A DNA stretch of 64,000 nt from CAYNLK01 sp964398055 (lineage in GTDB: Bacteria; Chloroflexota; Anaerolineae; 4572-78; J111). Below the pieces are notes generated by a model. That model saw only the letters and a program-made list of their open reading frames with translations. It made no database searches and had not been told where the DNA came from. Position 1 is the first letter of the stretch. Every line of letters begins with the position of its first letter. The stretch is from NCBI GenBank assembly GCA_964398055.1, contig CAYNLK010000008.1, positions 1 to 64,000 of the forward strand, in the 5' to 3' direction. Shown here piece after piece: positions 55,987 through 64,000 of this stretch. A program made the position numbers and the translations under genes.

Positions 55987-58452
55987 ATGACCCCGGAAGC
56001 CAAAGCTCGCCAACAGATTGACCGCATGCTGGAGCAATCCGGCTGGGAGGTGCAGGATTACGCCGGCTTGAACATCACCCGTCCGGCGATTGCGGTGCGG
56101 GAGTTTCCGCTGCGTAGCGGCCAGGCCGATTACCTGCTGCTGGTCGATGGCCGGGCTATCGGCGCGGTAGAGGCCAAGAAGGTCGGCGCCACCCTCATCG
56201 GCGTGGAGCCGCAATCCAAGAAGTACGGTGAGGGATTGCCCGACCTGCCCCCGGCCTGGCGGCCAGGCCAACCGCTGCCCTTCCTGTACAAGAGCACCGG
56301 CGTAGAGAGCCGCTTTACCAACACCCTGGACCCCAAACCGGCCAGCCGCCGCGTCTTCTCTTTTCACCGCCCGGAGACGTTGCGGGCGTGGGCCGCCGCA
56401 GCCTACCATCCCATACCCGTTGGGTGGGCGACTCCACTCCCCTTAGCCCCCCCGGCCAGGGAGGAGGTAGCAAAGCCCTCCTCTTCGCAGGGGGAGGGTT
56501 GGGAGGGGGTAGAGTCGTTGCCGCCTGCAACCTATTACCCCACCCTGCGCGGCAACTTGCGCCACGCCATGCCGCCGCTGGTTACCACCGGCCTGTGGCG
56601 ACCCCAGATCGAGGCGATTACCCATTTAGAGCAGTCGCTGGCCGAGGCCAGACCCCGCGCCCTGATCCAGATGGCCACCGGCAGCGGCAAAACCTTCACC
56701 GCGGTCAGCGCCATCTACCGGCTGATCAAATTCGGCCAGGCTCGCCGCATCCTCTTTTTGGTGGACCGCACCAACCTGGGGCGGCAGGCCCACACCGCCT
56801 TCCAGCAGTACCAGCCGCCTGACGATGGTCGCAAGTTCAGCCAGATTTACAACGTTCAGCACCTCACCAGCAACGCTATTGACCCCGACCAGGCCGTGTA
56901 CATCACCACCATCCAGCGCCTCTACGCCATGCTGCGCGGCGAGCTGCTCGATGCCGAGCTGGAAGAGCAATCGATGGACGAGTTGGAGTCGACCTTTGCC
57001 GGCCCCAAAGAGGTGGTCTACAACCCGGCCATCCCGCCCGAATTCTTCGATATCATCTTCATCGACGAGTGCCACCGTTCCATTTACAACCTGTGGCGGC
57101 AGGCGCTGGACTATTTTGACGCCTTCCTGATCGGCCTGACCGCCACCCCCTCCAAGCAAAGCTTTGGTTTTTTCAACAAAAATCTGGTGATGGAGTATGG
57201 CCGTCCCCAGGCGGTTATCGACGGCATCAACGTGGACCACCAGGTCTACAAAATCCGCACCCGCATCACCGGCCAGGGCAGCAGTATCCGGGCCGGCTTC
57301 ACCGTGGAAAAGCGGGATCGCCAGAGCCGCGCCCAGCGCTGGGAGCAACTGGATGAGGACCTCGTCTACACCGCGGCTCAGCTCGATAACGAGGTGGTCG
57401 CCGCCGACCAGATTCGGACCATCGTCCGCCAATTCAAGCAAGACCTGTTCACCAAAATCTTTCCGGGGCGCAGCATCGTGCCCAAAACGCTGGTCTTTGC
57501 CAAAGACGACGCCCACGCCGAGAACATCGTCGAGATCATCCGCCAAGAGTTTGGCGAGGGCAACGACTTTTGCCAGAAGATCACCTACAAAGTGACCGGC
57601 GTCAGCCCGGAGCAGTTGATCAACGATTTCCGCACCGGTTATTACCCCCGCATTGCCGTGACCGTGGATATGATTGCTACCGGCACCGATATCAAGCCGG
57701 TGGAGATTGTCTGGTTCATGCGGCTGGTCAAAAGCCCCAACCTGTTTGAGCAGATGTTGGGCCGCGGCACGCGGGTGATCCACCCCGACGACCTGCGCAA
57801 AGTAACCGGCGACGCCGCGGCCAAGGATCATTTTGTGATTGTGGATTGCGTGGGTGTGGTCGAGCATCCCAAAATCGACAGCCAACCGCTGGAGCGCCAG
57901 CCCTCCGTGCCTTTCAAAACGCTGCTGGAGCGGGTGGCAAAGGGCGCCAGCGATGACGACACCCTCAGTAGCCTGGCCAGCCGGCTAACCCGGCTGCAAA
58001 AGCAAATCGACCCGCCCGCTGAGGCTGATATCAAGGCTGCCAGTGGGGGCGTTAGCCTGGGCGAGCTGACTGCCCGCCTCTTTGCCGCGGTCGATCCCGA
58101 CGCCCGCCTGGCCCGCGCCCAGGCCGAGAGCGGCCAGGTTGACCCGCCGCCGCAGGCCATCGAGCAGGCCGCCCGCCAGTTGCGCCGTGAGGCCGTTTTT
58201 GTGCTGCAAGATAAGCCGCAACTGCGCCAGCGCCTCAGCGAGCTGCAAAAGCGCAGCGAGATCGTGATCGATGATTTCAGCGTGGATGTGGTGGAAGAGG
58301 CCGGCTTTAGCGCCGAGGCCACCGAGCAGACCCGGGCGATGGTCGATTCCTTCCGCCGGTTCATCGAGGCCAACCGGGACGAGATCGACGCGCTGCAGAT
58401 TATTTACAATATGCCGCCAATCAAAAGTCTCCCCCGTCGAGGGGAGGCTTGA
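55987..58452 (+). CDS. hsdR: Type I restriction enzyme R subunit (HsdR)
   Basis: An 821-residue DNA translocase-nuclease. The N-terminal nuclease domain has the PD-(D/E)XK pattern (GQADYLLLVDGRAIGAVEAKK). The helicase motifs follow: Walker A ATGSGKT (Lys235), DECH box (IIFIDECHRS), LTATPSK, ATGTDI, and QMLGRGTRV. The C-terminal part is EcoEI R-like. Residues about 148-178 (including LAPPAREEVAKPSSSQGEGW) look like a translated G/C-rich palindrome inserted between the nuclease and helicase domains, and a near-identical element follows the gene. A TATACT box 20 nt upstream of the ATG may be its promoter. Confidence 0.93.
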   Translation: MTPEAKARQQIDRMLEQSGWEVQDYAGLNITRPAIAVREFPLRSGQADYLLLVDGRAIGAVEAKKVGATLIGVEPQSKKYGEGLPDLPPAWRPGQPLPFLYKSTGVESRFTNTLDPKPASRRVFSFHRPETLRAWAAAAYHPIPVGWATPLPLAPPAREEVAKPSSSQGEGWEGVESLPPATYYPTLRGNLRHAMPPLVTTGLWRPQIEAITHLEQSLAEARPRALIQMATGSGKTFTAVSAIYRLIKFGQARRILFLVDRTNLGRQAHTAFQQYQPPDDGRKFSQIYNVQHLTSNAIDPDQAVYITTIQRLYAMLRGELLDAELEEQSMDELESTFAGPKEVVYNPAIPPEFFDIIFIDECHRSIYNLWRQALDYFDAFLIGLTATPSKQSFGFFNKNLVMEYGRPQAVIDGINVDHQVYKIRTRITGQGSSIRAGFTVEKRDRQSRAQRWEQLDEDLVYTAAQLDNEVVAADQIRTIVRQFKQDLFTKIFPGRSIVPKTLVFAKDDAHAENIVEIIRQEFGEGNDFCQKITYKVTGVSPEQLINDFRTGYYPRIAVTVDMIATGTDIKPVEIVWFMRLVKSPNLFEQMLGRGTRVIHPDDLRKVTGDAAAKDHFVIVDCVGVVEHPKIDSQPLERQPSVPFKTLLERVAKGASDDDTLSSLASRLTRLQKQIDPPAEADIKAASGGVSLGELTARLFAAVDPDARLARAQAESGQVDPPPQAIEQAARQLRREAVFVLQDKPQLRQRLSELQKRSEIVIDDFSVDVVEEAGFSAEATEQTRAMVDSFRRFIEANRDEIDALQIIYNMPPIKSLPRRGEA
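56430..56516. repeat. Palindromic element inserted in frame in hsdR
   Basis: About 87 bp with CCCCGGCCAGGGAGGAGG and GCAGGGGGAGGGTTGGGAGG blocks. It aligns along its length with 58472-58556, just after the gene. It adds about 29 codons and keeps the frame. Confidence 0.65.
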
Positions 58453-58833
58453 GGGGGGAGGCTTGCCCGCCGCCACTCGACCCCCCTCAGTCCCCCCGGC
58501 CAGGGGGGAAGTAAGTTCGGCCTCCCCCTCGCAGGGGGAGGGTAGGGAGGGGGTCGAATCCCCCCCCCCCCCGCCCGCGGGGGCGGGGGGGGGGCGGGGG
58601 GGGGGCCCCGGGGGGCCCCGGGGCCCGCGCGGGGGGGGGGCGCGCCCCGGCTGGGGGGGGGCGCGCGGGGGNNNNNNNNNNCCCGGCGGGGGGGCACTTC
58701 TGGTCGCCCCCCCCCGCGCGGGGGGGGGGTCGGGGGGGGGTCGAATCCCCACCCCCGCCGCCCTCTACCCCCCACCAAAAAAGGAGCGAACCCCAAGGAC
58801 CACCCATCTCCCCCCTACCCCCCCTACCCCCCC
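58453..58833. other. Low-quality G/C homopolymer region with an N gap
   Basis: 58472-58556 is a second copy of the palindromic element found inside hsdR. From about 58557 to 58760 the sequence is long runs of C or G with 10 N at 58672-58681, typical of failed sequencing or assembly through a hairpin. Frames called here are artefacts. The 5' end of hsdS should lie in this stretch. Confidence 0.85.
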
Positions 58834-60333
58834 GGCTGGGTTTGGACGACAATTAGTGAAGTAAGCCAGGTCAACCCTCGAATGGACTGGCCCGATTATC
58901 TTTCCGAAACTGATGAGATTAGTTTTGTGCCAATGGCAGCCGTTGATGATGTTAAAGGGGCAATTGTCAATCCCGAATTAAGACCGATTGGCGAAGTGTG
59001 GAAAGGTTATAAACGATTTGCTGAAGGTGATGTCATATTTGCCCGAATCACCCCCTGTATGGAAAACGGCAAAACAGCAATTGCCAAAAATCTTCACAAT
59101 GAAATTGGCACAGGTTCAACTGAATTCATCGTGATGCGCCCATCACAGGTGGTCATTGCTGATTGGTTGTATCATTTTGTACGCCAATCAATATTCCGAG
59201 ATAACGCAGCACACGCGATGACAGGTACAGTAGGACAACTCCGTGTGCCCCCCAATTACATTGCCGAGCGCCCCCTCCCCCCCTCGTCGAGCAGCGCCGC
59301 ATCGTCGAGGCTATCGAGACGCAGTTCACCCGCCTCGACGCCGGCGTGGCCGGGCTGGAGCAGGCGCGAGCCAAGTTGCGCCGCTACCGCGCCGCCGTGC
59401 TCAAAGCCGCCTGCGAGGGTAAACTCGTCCCCCAGGACCCCGGCGACGAACTCGCCGCCGACCTGCTGGCCCGCATCCTCGCCGAGCGGCGCAACAAGTG
59501 GCAGGGCCCCGGCAAGTACAAAGAACCCACCCCACCAACCTCCCCCCCTGTGGGGGGGACCGAGGGGGGGCCATCCCTGCCGGAACTGCCGCCCGGTTGG
59601 GTGTGGGCGAGTTTGGAACAGTGTTTCATTGTGCAGAGAGGGCGGTTTTCTGTGCGTCCACGAAACGATCCCCGATATTACGGTGGAGAATACCCGTTTG
59701 TTCAAATTGGCGATTTACCGCGTGAAGGCGGCAGTATCACACAATATTCACAAACTCTTAATGAAAAAGGGCTGGAAATAAGCAGGATGTTCAAAAGAGG
59801 AACAGTCCTAATTGCAATAGTGGGGGCCACTATCGCCAATACAGGTGTTCTCACATTCGATAGCTGTAGTCCGGATAGTTTAGTTGGCATTCAGGCCGAT
59901 AACGACATTTCGCTGAAATATGTGGAAATATACCTGCGTTCGAAAAAACTTGAATTAAGAAATGCTTCTTATACCAATTGCTGATTGAAACACCGTGAAT
60001 TTGAGCTTCTCATGTAACCCCAAAGAATACGGTCATTCATTGGACAATTGGTATTACGCATCAGGTGGCCAACCAAATATTAACTTACAAATCTTAAACC
60101 CTTATCCAATCCCTCTCCCGCCCCTCGCCGAGCAGCGGCGCATCGTGGCCGAGGTGGAGCGGCGGCTGTCGGTAGTGGCGGAGGTGGAGGCGGCTATTGC
60201 GGCCAACCTGAAGCGGGCCGAGCGGCTGCGGCAGGCCATCTTGAAGAAAGCCTTTGCCGGGCAACTCGTCCCCCAAAACCCGGCCGATGAGCCGGCGGCG
60301 CTGTTGTTGGCCCGGATCAAACAAACAGGGTAA
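58834..60333 (+). pseudogene. hsdS: Type I restriction specificity subunit (HsdS), broken
   Basis: Reading begins at GWVWTTISEVSQVNPRMDW, the usual start of a target-recognition domain, and the gene is spread over three frames. Piece 1 (to about 59277) covers TRD1. At the C-run 59272-59284 the frame shifts, and the next frame gives LVEQRRIVEAIETQFTRLDA, the central coiled-coil repeat, then TRD2, ending at a stop at 59982. Piece 3 (59995-60333) holds PYPIPLPPLAEQRRIVAEVE and the second coiled coil. The first break looks like one missing C and could be a sequencing error; the second, near 59980, is less easily explained. If real, the system cannot recognise its target. An in-frame palindrome (TSPPVGGTEGG) lies at 59538-59572. 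Confidence 0.8.
59538..59572. repeat. Palindromic insertion in hsdS
   Basis: CCTCCCCCCCTG and GGGGGGGACCGAGGGGGG form a G/C palindrome that encodes TSPPVGGTEGG between the central conserved region and TRD2. The frame is preserved. Confidence 0.5.
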
Positions 60334-60338
60334 AACCG

Positions 60339-60347
60339 TGGTATAAT
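60339..60347 (+). promoter_or_regulatory. Extended -10 promoter for mntA-hepT-hsdM
   Basis: TGGTATAAT is an extended -10 box (TG-N-TATAAT) with no clear -35. It is 19 nt upstream of the nucleotidyltransferase gene, whose ribosome site is AGGGGTGA. Confidence 0.45.
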
Positions 60348-60365
60348 CTCCTCTAGGGGTGAACG

Positions 60366-60680
60366 ATGAAAGAGCTGGCGGAAATCAAACAAATCTTGCA
60401 GGCCCAAAAACCGTACTTGTACGAAAATTACGGCGTTACCGCTATTGGCGTGTTTGGCTCCTACGTGCGCGGTGAGCAGCGGCCTGATAGTGATATTGAT
60501 GTTCTGGTGGAATTGACCGATCCGCCCAAAATTGGTTTAATGGGCTTAGTTGGGCTTGAATACTATCTGAGCGATCTGTTGGAACAAAAAGTTGATGTGG
60601 CTATCAAGAAAAGTCTCAGAAAACGTATCGGACGACGGATTCTACGCGAGGTTGAACCGGTATGGGCAATGAATTCTTAG
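60366..60680 (+). CDS. mntA: MntA-type minimal nucleotidyltransferase antitoxin
   Basis: A 104-residue protein with the nucleotidyltransferase motif GSYVRGEQRPDSDIDVLVE, that is GSxxRG with the catalytic DxD. In MntA-HepT pairs this enzyme adds AMP groups to a tyrosine of the HepT toxin and so silences it. Its end overlaps the hepT-like gene by 19 nt. The pair sits between hsdS and hsdM, an unusual place, and its own promoter precedes it. Confidence 0.9.
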   Translation: MKELAEIKQILQAQKPYLYENYGVTAIGVFGSYVRGEQRPDSDIDVLVELTDPPKIGLMGLVGLEYYLSDLLEQKVDVAIKKSLRKRIGRRILREVEPVWAMNS

Positions 60681-61018
60681 ATTACGTTGAAGACATTCTA
60701 GATGCGATGGAAAAAGCTGAGATGATACTTGAGGATGTTGAGTTTCAGGAGTTTGTTGATGATTTTCGGATTAATTTTGTCGTTGTGCGGGCGTTGGAAA
60801 TAATAGGCGAAGCTACCAAGCGGTTGCCATTGAGCCTGTGCGAGCAATATCCGGCTATCCCCTGGAAACAGATGGTGGGTATGCGCGACCGTATCATTCA
60901 CGGCTATGATGCCATTGATTATCAAGTCGTTTGGGGTGCGGTCAAGCAGGAAATTCCTCCCGTAAAACCCCACCTGCAACAAATCCTGAGCGATTACGAG
61001 GCTCAGGCCGATGACTGA
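60662..61018 (+). CDS. hepT: HepT-type toxin (DUF86 ribonuclease)
   Basis: A 118-residue helical protein with the HEPN signature RDRIIHGY (RX4HXY), the active site of HepT ribonucleases; the Tyr is the residue AMPylated by MntA. The length is normal. It overlaps mntA at its start and hsdM by 8 nt at its end, so toxin, antitoxin and methyltransferase are translationally linked. Confidence 0.9.
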   Translation: MGNEFLDYVEDILDAMEKAEMILEDVEFQEFVDDFRINFVVVRALEIIGEATKRLPLSLCEQYPAIPWKQMVGMRDRIIHGYDAIDYQVVWGAVKQEIPPVKPHLQQILSDYEAQADD

Positions 61019-62483
61019 AGCCGCGGCCATTGTCCAACGAGTCTGGAACTACTGCAACGTTTTGCGCGACGACGGCGTCTCTTACGGCGATTACCTGGAG
61101 CAGCTCACCTACCTGCTCTTCTTGAAGATGGCCGAGGAGCGGGCCGAGATCGGCCGGCCCAACCCCATCCCCGCCGACTACCGCTGGCCCACGCTGGTAA
61201 CTCGTCGCGGCGCAGCACTGGAGGAGCATTACCGCAGCCTGCTGCACGCGCTGGGCCAGGGCGTCGGCCTGATCCCGACCATCTTCCGCAAAGCCCAAAA
61301 CCGCATCACCGACCCGGCCAAGCTGGAGCGGCTGGTCAAGCTGATCGACAAAGAGAACTGGTCCAGCCTGACCGTGGATACCAAAGCCGAAATCTACGAG
61401 GGGCTGCTGGAAAAGAACGCCCAGGACGTGAAATCCGGGGCCGGCCAATATTTCACCCCTCGCCCGTTGATCAAAGCGATGGTCGAGGTGATGCAGCCCC
61501 GGCCCGGCCAGCTCATCGCCGATCCCGCCGCCGGCACCGGCGGCTTTCTGCTGGCCGCCCACGATTACATCCGCACTCACCACCAGCTTGACCGTGACCA
61601 GCGCTACCACCTGAACCGGCAGGCGTTGCGCGGCTGGGAGATTGTGGAGAACGCCGCCCGGCTGTGCGTGATGAACCTTTACCTGCACGGCATCGGCCTG
61701 GATAGCGACAGCAGCCCCATCCACGTGGACGACAGCCTGGCCGCCGCGCCCGGCGTCAAGTTCGATCTGGTCCTGACCAACCCGCCTTTTGGCAAAAAGA
61801 GCAGCGTGACCTTTATCAACGAAAAGGGCGAAAAGAAGAGCGAGAGCCTCACCATCGAGCGGCCAGATTTCTGGACCACCACCAGCAACAAGCAGCTCAA
61901 CTTTGTGCAGCACGTTTACAATATGCTCAAAATCGGCGGCAGCGCGGCCATTGTGGTGCCGGATAACGTGCTGTTCGAGGGCGGCGCGGGCGAAATTGTG
62001 CGCCGGCGGCTGCTGCACGCCTGCGACGTCCACACCCTGCTCCGGCTGCCCACCGGCATCTTCTACGCCCAGGGAGTCAAGGCCAACGTCCTCTTCTTTG
62101 AGGTGCGCGGCGAGGCCAAAGAGCCGGCCACCCGCGGCCTGTGGCTTTACGACCTGCGCACCAATCTGAATTTCACCCTCAAGCAGAACCCGCTCGCCTT
62201 TGAGGATTTGCATGATTTCATCGCCTGCTACAACCCGGCCAACCGCCGCCAACGGACCGAAACCTGGAGCGAGCGCAATCCCGCCGGCCGCTGGCGGCGC
62301 TACAGCTACGAGGAACTGGCCGCCCGCGACAAGCTGAGCCTGGATATCTTCTGGCTGCGGGATGAGAGCCTGGAAGACACGGCCAACCTGCCGGAGCCGG
62401 ATATCCTGGCAGCCGAGATTGTGGAAGAGCTGGAAGCCGCCCTGGCCCAGTTTCGAGAGATCGCCGGGGGTAATGGTGAATAG
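61011..62483 (+). CDS. hsdM: Type I DNA methyltransferase subunit (HsdM)
   Basis: A 490-residue N6-adenine methyltransferase. The N-terminal helical domain (residues about 10-120) contains DYLEQLTYLLFLKMAEE. The AdoMet-binding motif I is DPAAGTGGFL, the catalytic motif IV is NPPF (LVLTNPPFGKKS), and QYFTPRPLIKAMV precedes motif I. It looks complete. The gene order hsdR-hsdS-mntA-hepT-hsdM is unusual; M and S are normally adjacent. With hsdS broken, modification may depend on another S subunit. Confidence 0.93.
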   Translation: MTEAAAIVQRVWNYCNVLRDDGVSYGDYLEQLTYLLFLKMAEERAEIGRPNPIPADYRWPTLVTRRGAALEEHYRSLLHALGQGVGLIPTIFRKAQNRITDPAKLERLVKLIDKENWSSLTVDTKAEIYEGLLEKNAQDVKSGAGQYFTPRPLIKAMVEVMQPRPGQLIADPAAGTGGFLLAAHDYIRTHHQLDRDQRYHLNRQALRGWEIVENAARLCVMNLYLHGIGLDSDSSPIHVDDSLAAAPGVKFDLVLTNPPFGKKSSVTFINEKGEKKSESLTIERPDFWTTTSNKQLNFVQHVYNMLKIGGSAAIVVPDNVLFEGGAGEIVRRRLLHACDVHTLLRLPTGIFYAQGVKANVLFFEVRGEAKEPATRGLWLYDLRTNLNFTLKQNPLAFEDLHDFIACYNPANRRQRTETWSERNPAGRWRRYSYEELAARDKLSLDIFWLRDESLEDTANLPEPDILAAEIVEELEAALAQFREIAGGNGE

Positions 62484-62640
62484 TGAATTGTGAATAGTGA
62501 ATAGTGAATAGTGAATTGTGAATAGTGAATTGTCAATGATGAAGAGATACACCTTACATTTCACGTTTCACGCTTCACGCTTCACGCTCCCCGCTTCACG
62601 CTCCCCGCTTCCCGCTCCCCGCTTTACGTTATTGCTGGCA
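62466..62640. repeat. Degenerate tandem-repeat spacer
   Basis: 62471-62535 repeats GTGAATAGTGAATTGTGAAT units and 62555-62632 repeats TTCACGCTTCACGCTCCCCG units of 8-10 bp. It is of the same type as 12004-12060, 43024-43152 and 53840-54028. No gene is seen. Confidence 0.7.
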
Positions 62641-62686
62641 AAAGTGACAAGCTATTGATGAATCGTCCCGGAAAGGAAGCTGAACA

Positions 62687-63043
62687 ATGGCCAATCAGTT
62701 ATATTTTTACAAGGCTATCGTCGCCTCGGTGTATGATGGCGATACCTGTACGGTGGACATCGATCTGGGGCTGAGTACCTGGATTCGGGGGGAAAAAGTC
62801 CGGCTGTACCGGATCAATGCGCCGGAGGTGCGGGGCGCAGAGCGGGACGCGGGGCTGCTGGCCCGTGATTTTCTGCGCAGCCAGGTCGAAGGGAAGGCGG
62901 TGTTGATCCAGACCATCAAGGATCGCAAAGAGAAATACGGCCGCTACCTGGCCGAAATCTGGCTGGAAGCGGAGGACGGCAGCCGGGTCAATATCAATGA
63001 TTTGCTGGTGCAGCAGGGGCACGCCATTTACCAGGAGTATTGA
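62687..63043 (+). CDS. Staphylococcal-nuclease-like (thermonuclease) domain protein
   Basis: A 118-residue SNase-fold protein. The DGDT calcium-site motif (ASVYDGDTCTVDIDLG), the catalytic Arg region (KVRLYRINAPEVRG, with Arg-Ala-Glu in ERDAGLLARDF) and KEKYGRYLAEIWL are all present. No signal peptide is seen, so it may act inside the cell, unlike most secreted thermonucleases. AAGGAAG precedes ATG 62687. It converges on the ABC permease gene. Confidence 0.85.
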   Translation: MANQLYFYKAIVASVYDGDTCTVDIDLGLSTWIRGEKVRLYRINAPEVRGAERDAGLLARDFLRSQVEGKAVLIQTIKDRKEKYGRYLAEIWLEAEDGSRVNINDLLVQQGHAIYQEY

Positions 63044-63053
63044 GCAAACCGTT

Positions 63054-63893
63054 TTATTGCAGCGCGCCCGTAATCAACCCATGGATCACCCACTTCTGAA
63101 ACAGCAGCACTAAAATGATGACCGGCATAAGCGACAGCACCGTGCCGGCCGAGATCCAACCCCACTGTAGTTGAAAGGCCTGGCTGTAGCTGAGAATAGC
63201 CACCGGCACGGTTTGCACCTGGGGCAGCCCCAGGCTCACCGTAAAGGCCAGCATGAACTCGCCCCACGAACCTAAAAAAGCCAGCACCCCGGCCGAGAAG
63301 AGGCCGGGCGCGGCCAGCGGCAGCATAATCCGCCAGAAGATCGTCAGCGGCCCGGCCCCGTCGACGCGGGCGGCGTCTTCCAGCTCAAAGGGCAGGCCGG
63401 CAAAGTAACTGGCCACCAGCCAGGTGGTCAGCGGGATGCCGTAGGCCAGGTTGGGCAGGATCATCGCCGGCAGCGTGCCCAGTAAATCCAGCGCCCGGAT
63501 CAGCACAAAGGTGGGCGCAATCACCACGATGGGCGGGATCATCCCGGCCATCTGGATGGCCAGCAGCGAGCGGATTTTGTAGCGGAAGCGCAGCCGGGCA
63601 ATGGCGTACGCCGCCAGCGCGCCAAGCAGCAGCGTGCCCACCATCGCCGTCGCGGAGACGATCAGGCTGTTGAGAATGGCCCGCTGCACCTGGAAATCCG
63701 GCCCCAGGATCACCCGGTAGCTCTCCAGCGAAAAGTTCGACGGCCAGTACTCGATGGGCAGGCGGAACTCGCTGCCGGGCGGCTTGAAGGAGGTCACCAC
63801 CATCCAGTAGAGCGGCAGCAGGCTGAACATCGCCACTATGGCCGTGGCTAGAATTGATAAGATCAGATGAGTGCGCCGTTTTCTCATAGCCAT
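63054..63893 (-). CDS. Carbohydrate ABC transporter permease (MalG type)
   Basis: A protein of about 279 residues with six membrane helices. The EAA loop that contacts the ATPase reads EDAARVDGAGPLTIFWRIMLPLAAPGL in parts, and LPLYWMVVTSFKP is the typical N-terminal segment of MalG-like permeases. It would form the inner-membrane channel with a MalF-type partner encoded beyond the right edge. I use ATG 63893; a GTG three codons upstream and an ATG two codons downstream are alternatives. It may import a sugar or polyol. Confidence 0.9.
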   Translation of the reverse strand: MAMRKRRTHLILSILATAIVAMFSLLPLYWMVVTSFKPPGSEFRLPIEYWPSNFSLESYRVILGPDFQVQRAILNSLIVSATAMVGTLLLGALAAYAIARLRFRYKIRSLLAIQMAGMIPPIVVIAPTFVLIRALDLLGTLPAMILPNLAYGIPLTTWLVASYFAGLPFELEDAARVDGAGPLTIFWRIMLPLAAPGLFSAGVLAFLGSWGEFMLAFTVSLGLPQVQTVPVAILSYSQAFQLQWGWISAGTVLSLMPVIILVLLFQKWVIHGLITGALQ

Positions 63894-63939
63894 TATCTGC
63901 ACCGGTCAGTGTCATTTCAGATTTTGCCTTAATCCTCAG

Positions 63940-64000
63940 GCATGTCATTTCGACGAGCAAAGCGAGGAGAAATCTGTAAGGGTCAATAACATTTTGAACA
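63940..64000. repeat. Dispersed repeat fragments at the right edge
   Basis: GTCATTTCGACGAGCAAAGC (about 63943) is like the inner part of the element at 1122-1285. The last 27 bases (63974-64000) are an exact inverted copy of 19732-19758; the rest of that element continues outside the window. Confidence 0.7.

Noticed and set aside
56626..57885. 419-codon minus-strand frame over hsdR
   Set aside because: Shadow of the helicase domain; no domain recognised.
58453..58860. Overlapping Pro/Arg/Gly-rich frames around the N gap
   Set aside because: They come from homopolymer runs and unresolved sequence.
60942..62564. 540-codon minus-strand frame over hsdM
   Set aside because: It is the shadow of a well-supported methyltransferase gene and partly encodes tandem-repeat peptide.

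Overview
The window looks like a chromosome segment of an anaerobic or facultative respiratory bacterium, most plausibly a member of the Chloroflexota. That is an inference from gene content (batteries of multihaem c-type cytochromes, NrfD/HybB-type quinol modules, a Rieske/cytochrome b complex, DhaK/DhaL genes) and from dense dispersed palindromes and degenerate tandem spacers; there is no rRNA or other marker to prove it. A 10-base N gap at 58672-58681, inside homopolymeric G/C runs, shows it is an assembly contig.

Layout. 1-630: an Rrf2-type regulator. 1.5-7.6 kb: a GntR-controlled sugar-phosphate operon (class II aldolase, HAD phosphatase, DhaL, transaldolase, DhaK). 7.7-12.0 kb: transglutaminase-like and DUF58 proteins and a DJ-1/PfpI protein, all minus strand. 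12.4-16.7 kb: a NarL-type two-component system, then a Cys-rich small membrane protein and an octahaem cytochrome. 17-22 kb: a membrane subtilase and a TAP-like alpha/beta hydrolase. 22-36.4 kb, all minus strand: a large electron-transfer block with an NrfD/HybA-like/heptahaem module headed by an unlisted 41-residue membrane protein, deca-, tetradeca- and undecahaem cytochromes, a tandem rhodanese, a cytochrome b-heptahaem fusion and a nonahaem cytochrome. 36.6 kb: a LysR regulator. 48.7 to 37.6 kb, minus strand: one long operon encoding an ArsR repressor, a trihaem cytochrome, a split YeeE/YedE thiosulfate-type transporter, a Psr/Phs-like molybdoenzyme (A, B, C), two dihaem lipoproteins, b6-type cytochrome b, a nonahaem cytochrome and a Rieske protein. 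54.8 to 50.9 kb: a sulfur-handling operon (PocR-domain regulator, SQR-like flavoprotein, DUF1641, TusE/DsrC-like, DsrE-like). 55.4-62.5 kb: a type I restriction system with a broken hsdS and an embedded MntA-HepT toxin-antitoxin pair. 62.7-64 kb: an SNase-like protein and a sugar ABC permease.

How it may work together. About 82 haem-binding motifs are encoded in eleven cytochromes. The Psr-Rieske/b operon joins, in one transcript, a sulfur-compound molybdoenzyme, thiosulfate-type uptake, two quinone-reactive complexes and several haem carriers; the SQR/TusE/DsrE operon and the rhodanese point to the same sulfur theme. Four promoters (Rrf2, tetradecahaem, ArsR-Psr-b/Rieske, PocR-SQR) share a paired palindrome of the form GTGA-N6-TCAC, copies 22-23 bp apart, with a -10-like hexamer at a constant distance; a fifth (nonahaem operon) has one copy. 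This is the architecture of a CRP/FNR-type activator, and two of the promoters also carry a candidate operator for the local repressor at the predicted start. This putative sulfur/cytochrome regulon is the main candidate for an undescribed system here.

The segment is also rich in mobile palindromes. Several appear to have inserted inside coding regions, mostly in frame (transglutaminase protein, hsdR, hsdS), and one inserts an in-frame TGA into an undecahaem cytochrome gene.
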